This document shows positions 23,103-35,600 of a stretch of 64,000 nt of DNA, piece by piece (the stretch's first letter is position 1; each line of letters opens with the position of its first letter). The DNA is from Termitomyces sp. T153. Taxonomy: Eukaryota > Basidiomycota > Agaricomycetes > Agaricales > Lyophyllaceae. The translations under genes and the position numbers were made by a program. Location: positions 186,001 through 250,000 of the forward strand of contig JACKQL020000042.1 in NCBI GenBank assembly GCA_018296165.2, read 5' to 3'. Below the pieces are notes generated by a model. That model saw only the letters and a list, made by a program, of their open reading frames with translations, was not told the DNA's origin and ran no database searches.

Positions 23103-23572
23103 TGTCAGGGGACTTCCATTTCCAACCTCCATGACTGGTTCCAGCACCTCCACAGCTTGTTCAATGTCTCCGGGGCTCTTTCCAGAACCCCAGATCTCTG
23201 GAGAACTTAAGACTTCCATTTCCAACCTCCATGACTGGTTCCAGCACCTCTGCAGCTTGTTTGACATCTCTGAGGCTCTTTTCAGAACCTCAGAGATCTC
23301 TGGAGAACTCCAGAGTTCTCTGTATTACCTCAGCAACCATTTCCCTAGGGTTAGGAGTAGCTCTGGTCACCTGTACAGTAGTTCCTATGCCTCTGCCACT
23401 TGCTGATGTGCCATGCCAAGCAGCAGGGATCCTTAGACTTGTTCTCTTTGGATTCCCCTCTGCTAGGTGATTAGTTACTGATTTGTATTATCATCTACTC
23501 TGCTAATATACTTTGGATTCCCATCTGCTAGCTGCATGACTCTGATCTGTCACTCTGGAGGTTGCCCTTACA
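23103..23572 (+). repeat. 3' LTR of gypsy A inner copy (470 bp) with a 100 bp internal duplication
   Basis: TGTCAGGGGACTTCC...GTTGCCCTTACA. The segment GACTTCCATTTCCAACCTCC starts at both 23111 and 23211, so a 100 bp unit is tandemly duplicated. This explains the excess over the usual 368 bp. Confidence 0.8.
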
Positions 23573-23577
23573 GACCC

Positions 23578-24524
23578 TAGGGCTACAGATTTCATGCCCT
23601 GCACTACTAGATGCATACAATGGCACCCACTCTGGCAGGGAACAATTCTTGCAGTCCTGCCTCACCTACATTTACTTCAGTAGGGATGCCTTTGACTCCA
23701 ACACATTGAAAATAGCCTAGGTACTATTGTACATGAAGATCAGATGTGCCTCCACCTATGCATTGTGAGTCTTCTGTTGCTCTGGAGGTGTTGGAAGTTT
23801 TTTGGACTGGGCTGCCTTTGAAAAGGACTTCTATGCAGAGTTTTCCCTGTTAGACTCTGCCAAGAAGGTAGCCTTGACTCTACATCATAGGGAGCAATAC
23901 AGGCAAGGAAAGTGTATGCTGGATGAGTACATTGGCTTGTTTTGGGCTCTGGTCAAGCAGGCCACTTACCCCGATGGCCTTCAATTATGCATCACCTTCT
24001 GGGATGGCCTGCACCCCACACTGGTAGAACACATTGACAATCTTGCAGAGGGTCACCCAGATGATAAAAAGATTGCATTGTGGTACAAGGTGGCCTAGGA
24101 CCAGTGGCAATTCATGGAGATCTGGAGGGAGCTCCACTGCCCACATTCCATGCTGTGCCTAGCTCCAATCACCAATTTCTGCCACCCCATATCTGCTTGC
24201 CCAATGCCAGCCCCTACAACTGCCATCCCTGCAGCATGCCCCCTGCCACCAGGAATCTCTATGGACATGGATGCTGCCAGACAGCTTTGTGCTGCCCCAC
24301 TGCAGTGCCAGAGATACCAGAAGCCCAGGCACTTTGCACAGCACTGCCCCCTGGGCCTGGAGGTGCATTACCTTTCCATAGCAGAGCAGAAGGAACTCCT
24401 CCTGCAGCTGCTGGCTGCAAAGGATGCTGCCAGAGCTCCGCTACTTGATGAGCCTATGCCAGAGTCAACTCTGGAGGAGATCAGTGCATGTGCATCACCC
24501 CCAGAGCTGGAGGAGGATTTTTAG
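23578..24524 (+). pseudogene. Gypsy A outer copy, gag 3' part
   Basis: Continues the gag that starts at 17101, after the GACCC duplication. Capsid patterns FLDWAAFEKDF, LDEYIGLFWALVKQA and LVEHIDNLAEGHPDDKK are present, and the frame ends at TAG 24522-24524 after ELEEDF. The zinc knuckle (about 24304-24345) reads C-x2-Y-x4-H-x4-C; here the second Cys is lost, unlike the inner copy where the fourth is lost. Confidence 0.75.
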
Positions 24525-24731
24525 TTGAGCAATGGATAAGGTGTATGCCTCTGTCACTGGGTGTCAGGGGACATCCCATTTGGTTCTCCTTCTCCTTCTC
24601 CAGTTCTTGTCAGATTTCCCCTGCTATAGTTTTCCTTCATTTCCCTTTCTTTTTTCTATCTATTGGTCCTAGTTTCAGCCCTCAGGCTGCATCAGTCCTC
24701 TGTAAATAATTCAGACAAGTGTGGCCCCTTT

Positions 24732-25946
24732 TGTCAGGTTCCACTGACCACGAGAGCTCAGCTACACTGGGCAAGTCCTTACTAGGCGAATGTGATTCTC
24801 TGCACTGACAACTGGGCACTCAGAGGTGTTCCAAGCATTGGGGACTTGTGAGGATAGTTAGTGGAGATTGGTCTGAGCAAGTCCAGGGAAGTCCAGAGGA
24901 GTAGAAGATGAGTTGTGGGGACAGGGGACAGGCTTGGCGGGGTTCAGGCATAAGTCTGTGTGTGAGTATTGTGGGTGTGGAGGAGGCAGAGGCTACGCGG
25001 ATGACAGGAGCAGAGCTGGAGTTCTGATGGAGGATCAACAGGGATTGATGTGGTTCAGAGCTGAGTGTATAGCAGGGTCTGGGGTTGGTAACAAGTGTCG
25101 GAGATTTGTAAGTGTAACTGCAGAGTTTGTGAGGACATTATGGTCAAGAGGACTTGAACACAATAGACAGAATCAAACAAGATGAGATGGAGTCAAATAA
25201 AATGAGACAAAGACAAGATGAGAACAAGAATAGATTCAGGTGGAGACATGGAATGATAATGAAAAGATAAAGGAATAGAGATGAGATAAGACTGGGAGAC
25301 TAAGAATAAGGGAACCGAGACACAGGACACAAAACACAAGAAGAAACAATCAGAAACACATCAAGAAAGGCCAGTAAGTAGGTAAGTAATTTCAAGACTA
25401 GAGTACGAGGAGCTACTCTATGTCTTATATACTGACTACTGAAGAGCTCCGGGGATGTCGGCTGTGGTGGCAGGGCTTGGCGGAGCTCAATGGAGTTGAC
25501 AGGTGTCAGTTACAACCAGAGGGCAGGCCATGTTGATATGTTGATGGGATCAATTGTGACGTGGTCCATTCTGAGGTTGTCGTGATACCCTAGGGTAAGT
25601 CAGGAGAGCCAGGGTGTTGAGTTGATGATGTGTAATGGGGTCAGGCATGGCGGGGGAGTGGTCCCAGGGGCTCAGGAAGTCCAGGGGAAGCGCCAGCAGC
25701 TGCGGGGAAGACAGCAGAGTTGGCCAGGGGGCTGTTGGAGTTAGCTGAGAATGTGTTGGAGTTGGCCAGAGTAGGTGTGGAGTGCTGGGGAAGTTTGACA
25801 AAGCATTGGGGGGGGGGGGTTCTGGGGGAATGGAGGTTTGTCAGGCAATGTGCAGGGCTTCAGAAGCAAACAAGTATAATCAAGTGATGTCAAAGCAAAT
25901 CTCTCCAAGTCTATCATCCTTCCAAATGCATTAAACAGGTCGTGAC
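24732..25946 (-). repeat. 3' LTR of element C, copy 3 (1215 bp)
   Basis: TGTCAGGTTCCACTG...GTCGTGACA. It is longer than the right LTR (1139 bp), mainly through about 75 bp of A+T-rich sequence near 25860-25935. A polypurine tract on the minus strand (about 25947-25962) abuts it. Confidence 0.85.
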
Positions 25947-26164
25947 ATCACCCCCCCTTTGGCGTTAAGACCCTCAAGATGCAGGGAGCGGATCAGGGAT
26001 CAGCGGGGCATGGGAGTTGAAGCTCAGTAATATTGATCAATCCACAGTGAGTGATGGTGGCATGGGAGGCAAAGTCAAAGCGTGGCCACCACTTCATCAG
26101 GGGGTTCTTCTTAATCAATTAAAAGGCCTTGGACATACTCCAGGGCTTCCTCAAATCCTTTGTC

Positions 26165-27764
26165 AAGTCCCCTCCCAGTTATTCAGCCACTTCCCCTGCC
26201 CCGTTGATTTCAGACGTGGACATGGTGATCATGTACAACAGTGAGGGGGAGGAGTTCAAGCATTGGCGCTGAGCTGGTATAATATACTGGAGTCATGAGC
26301 AGCATCGACCTGTTTCTTCGGGGTGGCTGATGGAGTTCTGCAGAGTTGTCTGTGGTGGTGGTGGGTTCTCCGGGGGATCCTAGGTGGGCCAAATTTCATC
26401 CCGTGGTGCCCCAATTGGTGGTGGGGGAGGTAGAAGGGGTCCCTCCATTGCAGCGAATCCCTCAGGCAGAGGTGACGGTGGAGGAGTTTGCAAGGGCATT
26501 GGTGCGGGCTCAGGGCCCCCCGATGCTGGAATGGTGCCAAAACAAGGCCCCGGTGGGTCTTTGAATTCTCCTTTGTCACATGTGCTAATCCGTTGTTTTC
26601 AGTGTGTTCTCTGTGCACAGCAAGGCAAGGCCTGCATCTTTGATGCGCCCTCCATGGGCTTGCAGCGTGACACTTCCGTTTGCCTTCCATGTCGTGCAAG
26701 CCACAAGAAGTGCTCAATCTCATTGGAGTGGTGAGCAGCATGCATTGCTGCAAAGCCAGGGTGGGATGAGGACTGAGTGTGCAGTCAGCTGGGCAAGGTG
26801 CAGAAGACCCGGATATCAGGGGAGGTGAGTGCGGGGCGGTCTGTGGGGCAGTGGAGCCTTCGCGGGATGGGCAGAGGGAGGGGGCATCCTTGGCAGCAGA
26901 CCATGGAAAGTGAAGAGCTTCCCTGCCATCAGGGGTGGGGCCCAGCAAGAGGCCGTGGGGGTACAAGCCAATGGCGGGTCTTTCGGAGTTTCACATTCAT
27001 TCTCCTACCCCAGATGTGGCCTTAGAATGGGCATCAAGTTCTCTGGAGCCTCCGCCTTCAATCATGGAGGTCTTCCTTTGCAACCGGGTGGAGGTGCTAA
27101 TAGCAGTGTTGATTGCATGGGAGGAGGAGCTTCAATGGGTGAGGGAGGATCAAGACACAGCATGGGTGGAGAAGGAGGCATTGGAGCGGGCATGGAACAC
27201 CTCAGTGCGGGTGGCACCGGAGTGAGTGCTGGAGGTACAGGGCTTGCAGGAGCATCCAATGCAGCAGGAGGTGCGGCCCATGGAGGAGGCGAAGGAGTGG
27301 GAAATGGCACTGGAGAGTGGTCTGCTATGGGCAGAGTTGGAAGTAGCAAGGCGGAGGGAGGATTGGCTGGCCAATGAGGCCGCTTCAGGGCGTGTGGGGA
27401 TCCTTCATAAGTGTTGTTCCCAATTCTCTGCCTGTTGCTAAATGGATTGTGTTTGGGGCCAGGTTGGGTGCAGGAGCACTGGGTTCTCTTGGATGGTGCC
27501 TCTGTGGCGTTTGTGTCAATCCAAGACAGGTTGGCGCAGATGCCTGTGGGTCAGCCTCTGGAGTTGCAGCAGGGGATGGCAAGGGTGAGGAGGTTGCTGG
27601 CGGGGCATCGACGGCATAATGCAGTGGCCCCGGGGTCATGGTGGAAGGTGGCAGCAGATGCAGGGGAGGCTTTGCCAGGGCTGGCAGAGGTCTTGGCAGT
27701 GGTGTGGGCCCAGATGGAGATTGATTCGGGGGTAGGGATGGCAGGGGTTCCAGAGGAAGAGTGA
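26165..27764 (+). pseudogene. Antisense cargo gene of element C, copy 3: Zn2Cys6-like + coiled-coil protein
   Basis: The position equivalent to the start codon is AAG (26165-26167), so the start is lost. Exon 1 contains the conserved AEVTVEEFA...GPP-LEWCQ segment. Intron 1 (26553-26602, 50 bp, GTGGGT...TTTTCAG, with a CTAAT branch-like motif) is at the same place as in copy 2. Exon 2 starts with C-x2-C-x6-C-x15-C-x2-C-x6-C (26603 onward), all six Cys retained. The coiled coil lies at about 27040-27380. Intron 2 (27407-27462) has its donor GT mutated to AT. The C-terminal segment ends at the stop 27762-27764. Stops and frame changes occur in the basic linker. Conservation of the six Cys and both intron positions in a decayed copy argues that the ancestor encoded a functional protein. 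Confidence 0.7.
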
Positions 27765-30700
27765 GGAGGTGGCTGGGCCCCACTTCTTGTCATCTTTGAG
27801 TTTGCTGCCCCATTCTGCCTTGTATCATATATTTTTTGTACTTCCCAATGCTTCCTTGTTGTTCCTAGGTGTGTGAAGTGAGACTTTAATTTGTGTGAGG
27901 GTGAGGTGAGTGAAACACGCAGGGGTGCTGGTGGGAGTTGAATCCCTAGTGGATTCAGAGGCAGGGGTTAAGCCCACTAATGCCATCTGTATTGGCTAGC
28001 CCCAGGGTTGTCAGGGCGGGGCAGAGCGCTGTAGGAAGAGTTCCAAGGCTTGGCGGGGGTGTTGAGAGTCTTCCTGTGGAGTTCCATGGTGTTTTTGGGC
28101 AGCATTGCTGGGTTTGATTCTTGGGCTCTCAGACCAAGGGTGTAGGGGTTTTCCTCAGTCTGCAGCAGAGATGTGTGTTGTGCTGGTTCAAGGGGGTGGA
28201 CCTCCGAGTCTTTGACATGTGTTCGGGGTGGTTGGGGCTTTGGTCTTTTGTTGGTGTGGCTGGCAGGAGGGGCAGGGTCTTCTGGCGGTCCGGCCTTTAT
28301 GCCGACACAGGTGGCGGAGTGGCAGAGGTCCTTTTTAACAATGGTAGGGGTGGCGGGGTGAGGTTTGTCCTTGGAGTGCAGTTGGTCAGAGGAGGGAGTT
28401 CCTAGTGGCTTAGCAGCAGAGCCCCCGGGGTAGGGTGGTCCCTGTAGTAAGTTTGCATGGGGCTGTTTTCTGTGCCATCTGTGCTGTGGGATGGGTCAGC
28501 ATGGAGGTGGAGGTACCCCCTTAGGGTTGCAATTCCTTGGTTGAGAATGCCCGGAGGTTTTTGTTTGGTGGGGTTGTGCGGAGCGAGCTCCGGAGTATTG
28601 TATTTGGTGAAGGGCACTTGGGATCAGGCTTTGCTGTGCTCCGGGGTGTTGGTCCAGGTTGAAGTTGTGCTCTAGAGTATTGCGTCTGTGGGCAGGCATG
28701 TTTGGGTGGTGCTTTGGTGTGCTCCAGAGTGTCGATGACAAGGGGGCAGGGTGTGGGGTGATCAGTCCTGACCAGTTCCTTTGGGTCCAGAGTCAAAGTT
28801 TGAAGGTTCTGGGTCATCTACGTGACATTGCTCTCCTGACCAAGGGTAAGTCCAGAGACGGACAGAGGGGTCTTATGTATTTCTGACACTCCCTAGAGTT
28901 TGGAGGTCTGTTGAGGTTGTATTGGTGGATGCTTCTTTAGGCAGGGGCAGCATGGGGGTCGGTTGGGGAATGGCTTGCCCCAGTGGAGATGCTTTGGGGC
29001 TCGTTCCGTGAGTTGTTCCTTCTGGGGGTCAGCGGTTCTTTCATTGGAGAAGAAGTGTTAGCAGTCCTGGAGTCAACATAAGGGTCACTCGGTGGGGGGT
29101 TTGTTGGTTGTGTTGGCTTTGTGGGTGGTGTGGGCAGAGGAAGGGGTCTGAGGCGCATTTTGTTGGTCCGCCATTCCAAGTGTGAGTACCAGGGGTCCGG
29201 GGTCGATGTGGGGGTTGGGGTTGGGTCTTAACTTGTTGGTGGGGTTGTGTCATGAATCGGAGGGAGAGCTCCAGAGTGGGGGGTTTTTGCTGAGCAGCGG
29301 AGTTGTCGTGTAGGAGTAGCAGTGGCTTCTGGAGCCAAGCTTGGATGGGGGGGGGCTGGTCTAGTGGTCTTCCAGGGTTTTGGGTGAGTCTGGCCATCAT
29401 CCCTCCATGTGAAATATCTGCTGCGTTGGGGGGAGATGGTTGTTCATGATTGTTGGAGGGCGGCGGGGAAGTCAGTTGCAGGGAAGCATTGGTTTGGGAC
29501 TCTCCAGGAGTCATGGTGGAGTTGGGGCAATTCTTCATTTGTGCTCTGGAGTGGCCCGGAGGTTGTCGCAAATGTGGGTGGGTGGCAATGGGGAGAAGCA
29601 CTGCTTGCTTCTTGGGGAAGGCATCAGCAACTTTTAGGGTACTCCAGAGAGATTACTTCGCATGGGGTTTGTTTCTGGGTACTCTGTTGGTGTGGTCCCC
29701 ACTTGATAGACATCTTCCGGCATAGGGGCAGGGTTGTATGGAGTATTGAGCTGGCATTGTAGGTCCCCTTAGTTGGATATTGGAGTCAGAGTGGGGGCTC
29801 CAGAGTCATGTTGCTAGAATCTGGAGTGGGTCAGAGGGGTGGATCAGGGCAGCTTCAAGTTGGCACAGGGTTATTTGGGTTGTCAGTCCTGGTGGGGAAG
29901 TCCTCCATGGATGTTGGAGCATATGCTCTTTGGATTGTCAGGATGTTTGAGTGGGTTGATCGACAGTCTCTGGGATGATGGTGGGGCTTCTCCCTCCCTT
30001 ATGTGAACAGGTCAGCAATTTTAGAGTACTTTGGGAACTACTTTGTATAGGGTCATTTTTCCTATAGTTAGTTCAGGGTAACTCCTATGCTGGGGGTTCC
30101 TTCATGGGAGGTGGCAGAGTCTGGTGGCAGAGTTTACGTCTGGGGGTGGTGTGCAGGGAGGGTCAGCATTGAGGGTCTTTAATGTCGGAGGTTCCAGATC
30201 ATACGAGAGAAGGTGTTGAGATAGTAGGCAGGTGCTGAAGTAGTGGGTGGGGGTCCAGAGTTGTTCTTCATTGAGAGTCGGGGTGCTGTGGTTCTCCTTG
30301 TTAACTTTGGGCTATGCTTTGAGCAGTGGGGCAGGGGTGTGTAGCCATTCCTTCCTTGACCACCTAGAAGCTTGGGGATTTCTTGGTCTTGTTCTGGGGT
30401 TGTTGGGGTCGGGTCAGAGGTGTTGGGGCCCCTTCATTTGTTGGTGGAGGTGACAGCCAAGTCGACTGAGGGGTCCTAACTGATCCCAGAAGTGGGTTCT
30501 GTAATTGGGGGGTAGCATCAGTCTTGGAATCTTGTGTCATTGTGGGTGGGGTTGCTGGGTTGGGTTTGATTCTAGTCGGAGGTGGGGCTAGCTTTGGAGA
30601 GTGGACTTTCTTGGGGATGGGTGTGAAAGTTGGATGATCTGGTGGCAGGGTTCTGCTATTGGGGTTGTGGGCAGACTTGATATAGTCAGGAACCCACTGG

Positions 30701-31235
30701 GTCTGTTCCTGATGGTGTATGGGGCTGCTGTGGGTTGGAGGGTCCAAAGGCAGGGTTTGGGGGAATGCGTTTTCAGAGGTCTTGTTGTTGTCTTGGGTGA
30801 GGTTGGCGATTGGTCTTTCATGTGGTGAGCAACTTTCCATGGCAGGGCTTTTGCTATTGTTGTCGGAGGGGTGAGGGTGCGGTGTCAGAGAAGTTGTTGA
30901 GCACTGGGTCAAATTGTTGCCGGTGTTTTGAGTGAAGCTTTGGTGATGTCAGGGTCAGCCTCTGTGAGGGGCAGAGCTGGCGGAGATGGTGGGGGGAGTG
31001 TGGGAGCTGTAAGAGGGTGTCCATGGATAGAGCCATTGTATGGATGTAACTGGGGCAGAAGGGACATTTTGTGTCAGATCCACAACTCAATGTGCCTTGG
31101 CAAATTGGGCGGGGCAATATGAATCATAGTGGTTTCCAGGCATGGGCCAGTCATAGACATCAGAGGTGTTTGTCAGATGTGTGTGCAGGGTTAGTGCAGA
31201 CATCACGAGCAGGGTAAGGGAGAGTCTTGAGATTA
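27765..31235. other. Internal region of element C, copy 3, no gene recognised
   Basis: It aligns with 1215-3699 of copy 1. The minus strand has Pro/Thr/Ser-rich open stretches (for example 30364-30912 and 29041-29601), but they are not conserved in frame between copies and contain no retroelement motif, so I do not call them genes. Confidence 0.5.
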
Positions 31236-32374
31236 TGTCAGGTTCCGCTGACCACAGGGGCTCAGCTACACTGGGCAAGTCCTTACTAGGCAAACATGAT
31301 TCTCTGCACTGACAACCAGGCACTCGGAGGTGTTCCAAGCATTGGGGACTTGTGAGGATAGTTAGTGGAGATTGGTCTGAGCAAGTCCAGGGAAGTCCAG
31401 AGGAGTAGAAGATGAGTTGTGGGGACAGGGGACAGGCTTGGCGGGGTTCAGGCATAAGTCCATGTGTGAGTATTGCGGGGGCAGAGGAGGCAGAGGCTAT
31501 GCAGATGACAGGAGTGGAGCCAGAGTTCTGATGGGGGATCAACAGGGATTGATGTGGTTCAGAGCTGAGTGTATAGCAGGGTCTGGGGTTGGTAACAAGT
31601 GTCGGAGATTTGTAAGTGTAACTGCAGAGTTTGTGAGGACATTATGGTCAAGAGGACTTGAACACAATAGACAGAATCAAACAAGATGAGATGGAGTCAA
31701 ATAAAATGAGACAAAGACAAGATGAGAACAAGAATAGATTCAGGTGGAGACATGGAATGATAATGAAAAGATAAAGGAATAGAGATGAGATAAGACTGGG
31801 AGACTAAGAATAAGGGAACCGAGACACAGGACACAAAACATGAGAAGAAACAATCAGAAACACATCAAGAAAGGCCAGTAAGTAGGTAAGTAATCTCAAG
31901 ACTAGAGTACAAGGAGCTACTCTATGTCTTATATACTGACTACTGAAGAGCTCCGGAGATGTCGGCTGTGGTGGCGAGGCTTGGCAGAGCTCAGTGGAGT
32001 CGACGGGTGTCGGTTACAACTAGAGGGCAGGCTGCATTGATATGTTGATGGGATCAATTGTGATGCGGTCCATTCTGAGGTTGTCATGATACCCCAGGGT
32101 AAGTTGGGGGAGCCAGGATGTCGAGTTGATGATGTGTAATGGGGTCAGGCATGGTGGGGGAGTGGTCCCAGGGGCTCAGGAAGTCCAGGGGAAGCACCAG
32201 CGGCTGCGGGGAAGATGTCGGAGTTGGCCAGGGGGCCATTGGAGTTAGCCGAGAATGCATCGGAGTTAGCCGGAGTAGGCGTGGAGTGCTGGGAAAGTTT
32301 GATGAAGCATCGGGGGTTCTGGGGACGGGGGTTTGTCAGGTGATGTGTGGGGCTTCAGGGAATGGGTTGTAACA
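31236..32374 (-). repeat. 5' LTR of element C, copy 3 (1139 bp)
   Basis: TGTCAGGTTCCGCTG...GGTTGTAACA, with the TATATAAG box on the minus strand at 31928-31935. It is very similar to 24732-25946 over its first ~1.1 kb, so this insertion is younger than most of the surroundings. Confidence 0.85.
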
Positions 32375-32655
32375 CCTTTGGCACTGCCACCAGCTTATGT
32401 AACTGCTGACCAATTGCTGACACATCACTTTTGTCTTTTTTCTCTGTCATACTGTACAGTTGTTTCTCATGCTTCTGAAGCCTCTAAAGCATCACACCTG
32501 GCCTAGGGAATCCCCAGACTTGTTCTCTTTGGATTTCCCTTTGCCAGGTGAGTAGTTATCTTGGCAGACACTGTACAGTACTGAATAGACTTTGGATTTC
32601 CCTTTGCCAGTTGTGTGATTGAGCCACAGCCTCCAGAGGTTGCCCTTACACTGGG

Positions 32656-35600
32656 TGCTAACAGGTTCTCATGTCTGTCAATAGAAAATAAAACTGCCTT
32701 TTCCAATGCCCTTCATTCTGAGATAGAAGAACCTCAGCATCCCCCTCCAGACATACAAATACTAACTCCAGAGCCCATACTGAGCTCTCCAACACCTCCA
32801 AGGGTCTGCCAGTGCAGCCCTGCCTGGGCATGTTTGAATGCCCCAACAGTACATGATGGCTTCCAGCCTGTCCACCAACTCCCTGTGCCTCAAGGTGGAG
32901 ATTGAGACAACAGACACCCAGCAAACCTGCAGAGTCATAGCCCTTCTGATAGCAGAGCAACAGGACTGTTTTTGGACTCAGAGTTCGTCAAAGGTCACAG
33001 TCTGACCATGCAGCCCCTCCCCAAGCCAATTCTGGTCTACAACATTGACAGAACACCCAACAAAGCAGGTGCCATCAGCTCCATGGTTGACCTGGTCCTC
33101 TACTATTGGAATCATGCAGAGCATGCTATTTTTGCTGTCATCAGCTTGGATAGGCAGGACATGATCTTTGGCTTCATGTGGCTCCACAAGCACAACCCCA
33201 AGGTAGATTGGACCAAGGGAGAGGTAACCATGAGCAGATTCCCTTGGAAGTGCTCTGCCTGCACTGCTGAGGACAGGGAAGAATGCTGGGCTTGAGTCCA
33301 AGAGCATGTGACCATCTATGCATGTTGTGCTGGGCCCCTCCCCTTTGCCAGTCTGGACCTTCTGGATCCCCTGCCTCTGGCATTCCCTTGTAGAGAGGCC
33401 CTCTACAAGGATGACTGGAGCAGTGGTGGAGCCCCAGAAAAGGAGTGCAGAGAGGAGTTTGGTGGCATACACAAGCTGGAGCTTCCAGATGAAGCAGTAG
33501 AAGTGGGGGACCAAATCTAAGCTACCACTGTACACCTGCCACCCTCAGTTGCAGAGATCTGGGCTAGCCAGACCACATCCCAGCAGCTGGCCCAGGCATT
33601 TGCTGCTAATGCTGCACCCCAAGAGTTCTGAGATACTGTACTCCCCTATCTCCATGCAATCAAGGATGTGTTCTCCAAAGCCTTGTTCAACTCACTTCCA
33701 GAGCACAAGAGGTGGGACCATGCCATTGAACTGCTGCTGGATTCCACACCCTCCAGCTGTAAGGTCTACCCACTTTCACCCAGGGAGCAGGACAAGCTTG
33801 ACACCTTCCTGCAAGAAAACCTGGACTCTGGTCATATCTGCCCTTCCAAATCTCTGATGGCTTCTCCAGTCTTCTTCATCAAGAAGAAGGACAGTTTGCC
33901 ATGACTAGTTCAGGATTATTGGGTTCTCAATGCCATGACAGTAAAGAATTGCTACCCCCTCCCCCTCATCTCTGAGCTCATCAACAACCTCTGGGGTGTG
34001 CAATACTTCACTAAACTGGACATCTAGTGGAGCTATAACAACATGCATATCCAGAAGAGAGATGAGTGGAAGGCTGCCTTCTAGACCAACTGGAGATTAT
34101 TTGAGCTGCTTGTTATGTTCTTTGAACTCACCAACAGCCCTGCCACCTTCCAGACCATAATGAACAACATCTTCTGGGACCTCATTGTGGAGGGCATAGT
34201 GTCCTATACCCTGATAACATCCTCATTTACACCAAAATGCTGGAGGAGCACTGTTGGATCACTTGCCTTATCTTGGAACAACTCCACCAGCACCAGCTCT
34301 ACCTCAAACTGGAGAAGTGCAAGTTCAAACAGACCCAGATCAAGTATCTTGGCCTGATCATCTCACACAGAGCTACAGAGATGGACCCAGTGAAGGTAGC
34401 AGGGGTGGTGGAGTGGCTGGCACCCAAGAATAAGAAGGAGGTACAGGCATTCCTTGGTTTTGTGAACTTCTACTGGAGATTCATCCAGAACTTCTTGCAC
34501 TATGCCCATCCACTATTTGACCTCACTGGAAAGGATGTTATGTGGAGTTGGGGACCTCTAGAGCAGGTGGCTTTTGATGCTCTCAAGCATGCTGTGACCT
34601 CCAGACCCATCTTTCTCTTCCTGGATGACAACTCCCCCTTCCAGGTAGAAGCTGACATCTCTGACTTTGCTACTGGGGCCATGCTCTCACAGTAATCTCC
34701 AGAGGATGGAAAGTGGCATCCAGTGGCCTTTTACTCCAAGAGCCTGAATGCAGTAGAGCAGAACTATGAGATCCATGACAAGGAGATGCTGGCCATCATC
34801 CAGTCATTTGAGGAGTGGTGAAAATTCCTGGAAGGCATGCAGCACAAGTTTGAGGTCTGGACAGATCACAAGAGCCTTGAATACTTCAACTTTGACTTCT
34901 CATTGCACCACAAGCCTGACCAGAGCATGGGGAAACCAGATGCCCTGTCCCAGAGAGCAGACCATAGCATAGAGGGGGAGGATAACAGCAACATTGTGCT
35001 CCTCTGCCCTGAACTGTTTGCAATCCAAGCCATGGAGGGTCTATTTGTTAAGGGAGCAGAGGTGGACATTCTCCAGGACATACAGCAGGGTAATTGGGAC
35101 AGTTAGCAAGAGGAATTCATTGTGCAGGTAGCTTGGATGCTGAAGTTGGGGCATACCACTGGTGCCAAAGTGGTCCATGCAGATAAATGGGCCCTCTGAG
35201 ACAGGATCCTGAATTTTAGAGACTGTATCTATGTGCCCAACATTCTGGAGCTCCATCAGGGTATTGTGGAGAAACACCATGACTCCCATGTTGCAGGGCA
35301 CCCCAGATGGTCGAAGACATTGGAGCTACTAGTATCATGGAACTACTGGTGGCCCCAGATGTTCTGGTATATTGGATCCTACACTAGTACATGCAATCTC
35401 TGTCTCCAGACCAAGCCCCAATGCCAACTCTCCTATAGACAGCTACACCCACTGCCCATGCCCATGGAATGATGGAGCATGGCTTTCATGGACTTCATCA
35501 TAGAGCTCCCCAATGCCCATGGTTATGATGCAATCATGGTGGTGGTGGACCTGCACAGCAAGCAAGTGCACTTCATTCTGACCCACACTACCTGCTCCAC

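Larger units (their letters stand above)
17378..23572 (+). mobile_element. Gypsy A (chromovirus), inner copy, complete, TSD GACCC
   Basis: 6195 bp with LTRs at 17378-17717 and 23103-23572, flanked by GACCC at 17373-17377 and 23573-23577. It lies inside the gag of another copy of the same family. The order gag - protease - RT - RNase H - integrase - chromodomain - PPT - LTR is that of a Metaviridae chromovirus. All coding parts contain stops, so it is dead. Confidence 0.9.
24732..32374 (-). mobile_element. Element C, copy 3: complete 7.6 kb non-autonomous LTR element, TSD CCTTT
   Basis: LTRs are 24732-25946 and 31236-32374; flanks are CCTTT at 24727-24731 and 32375-32379. The promoter box and polypurine tract both read on the minus strand, so the element is minus, while its only recognisable gene (26165-27764) reads plus. 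No protease, RT, RNase H or integrase motif was found in the 5.3 kb interior. CpG depletion is intermediate between copy 1 and the surrounding gypsy A. Confidence 0.9.
24562..32650 (+). mobile_element. Solo LTR 'X' (related to gypsy A LTR) split by element C; TSD CTGGG
   Basis: LTR parts are 24562-24731 (starts TGTCAGGGGACATCCC) and 32380-32650 (ends GTTGCCCTTACA), together about 441 bp. They are flanked by CTGGG at 24557-24561 and 32651-32655. Its 3' half resembles the gypsy A LTR (same TTGTTCTCTTTGGAT and terminal GGTTGCCCTTACA), so it is a subfamily of the same clade. No internal sequence of this family is present. Confidence 0.85.

Noticed and set aside
29041..30912. Long Pro/Thr/Ser-rich minus-strand open frames in element C as a possible gag
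   Set aside because: No capsid pattern or zinc knuckle, and the frames are not conserved against copy 1 (1215-3699); the opposite strand is G-rich, which produces such frames by composition.
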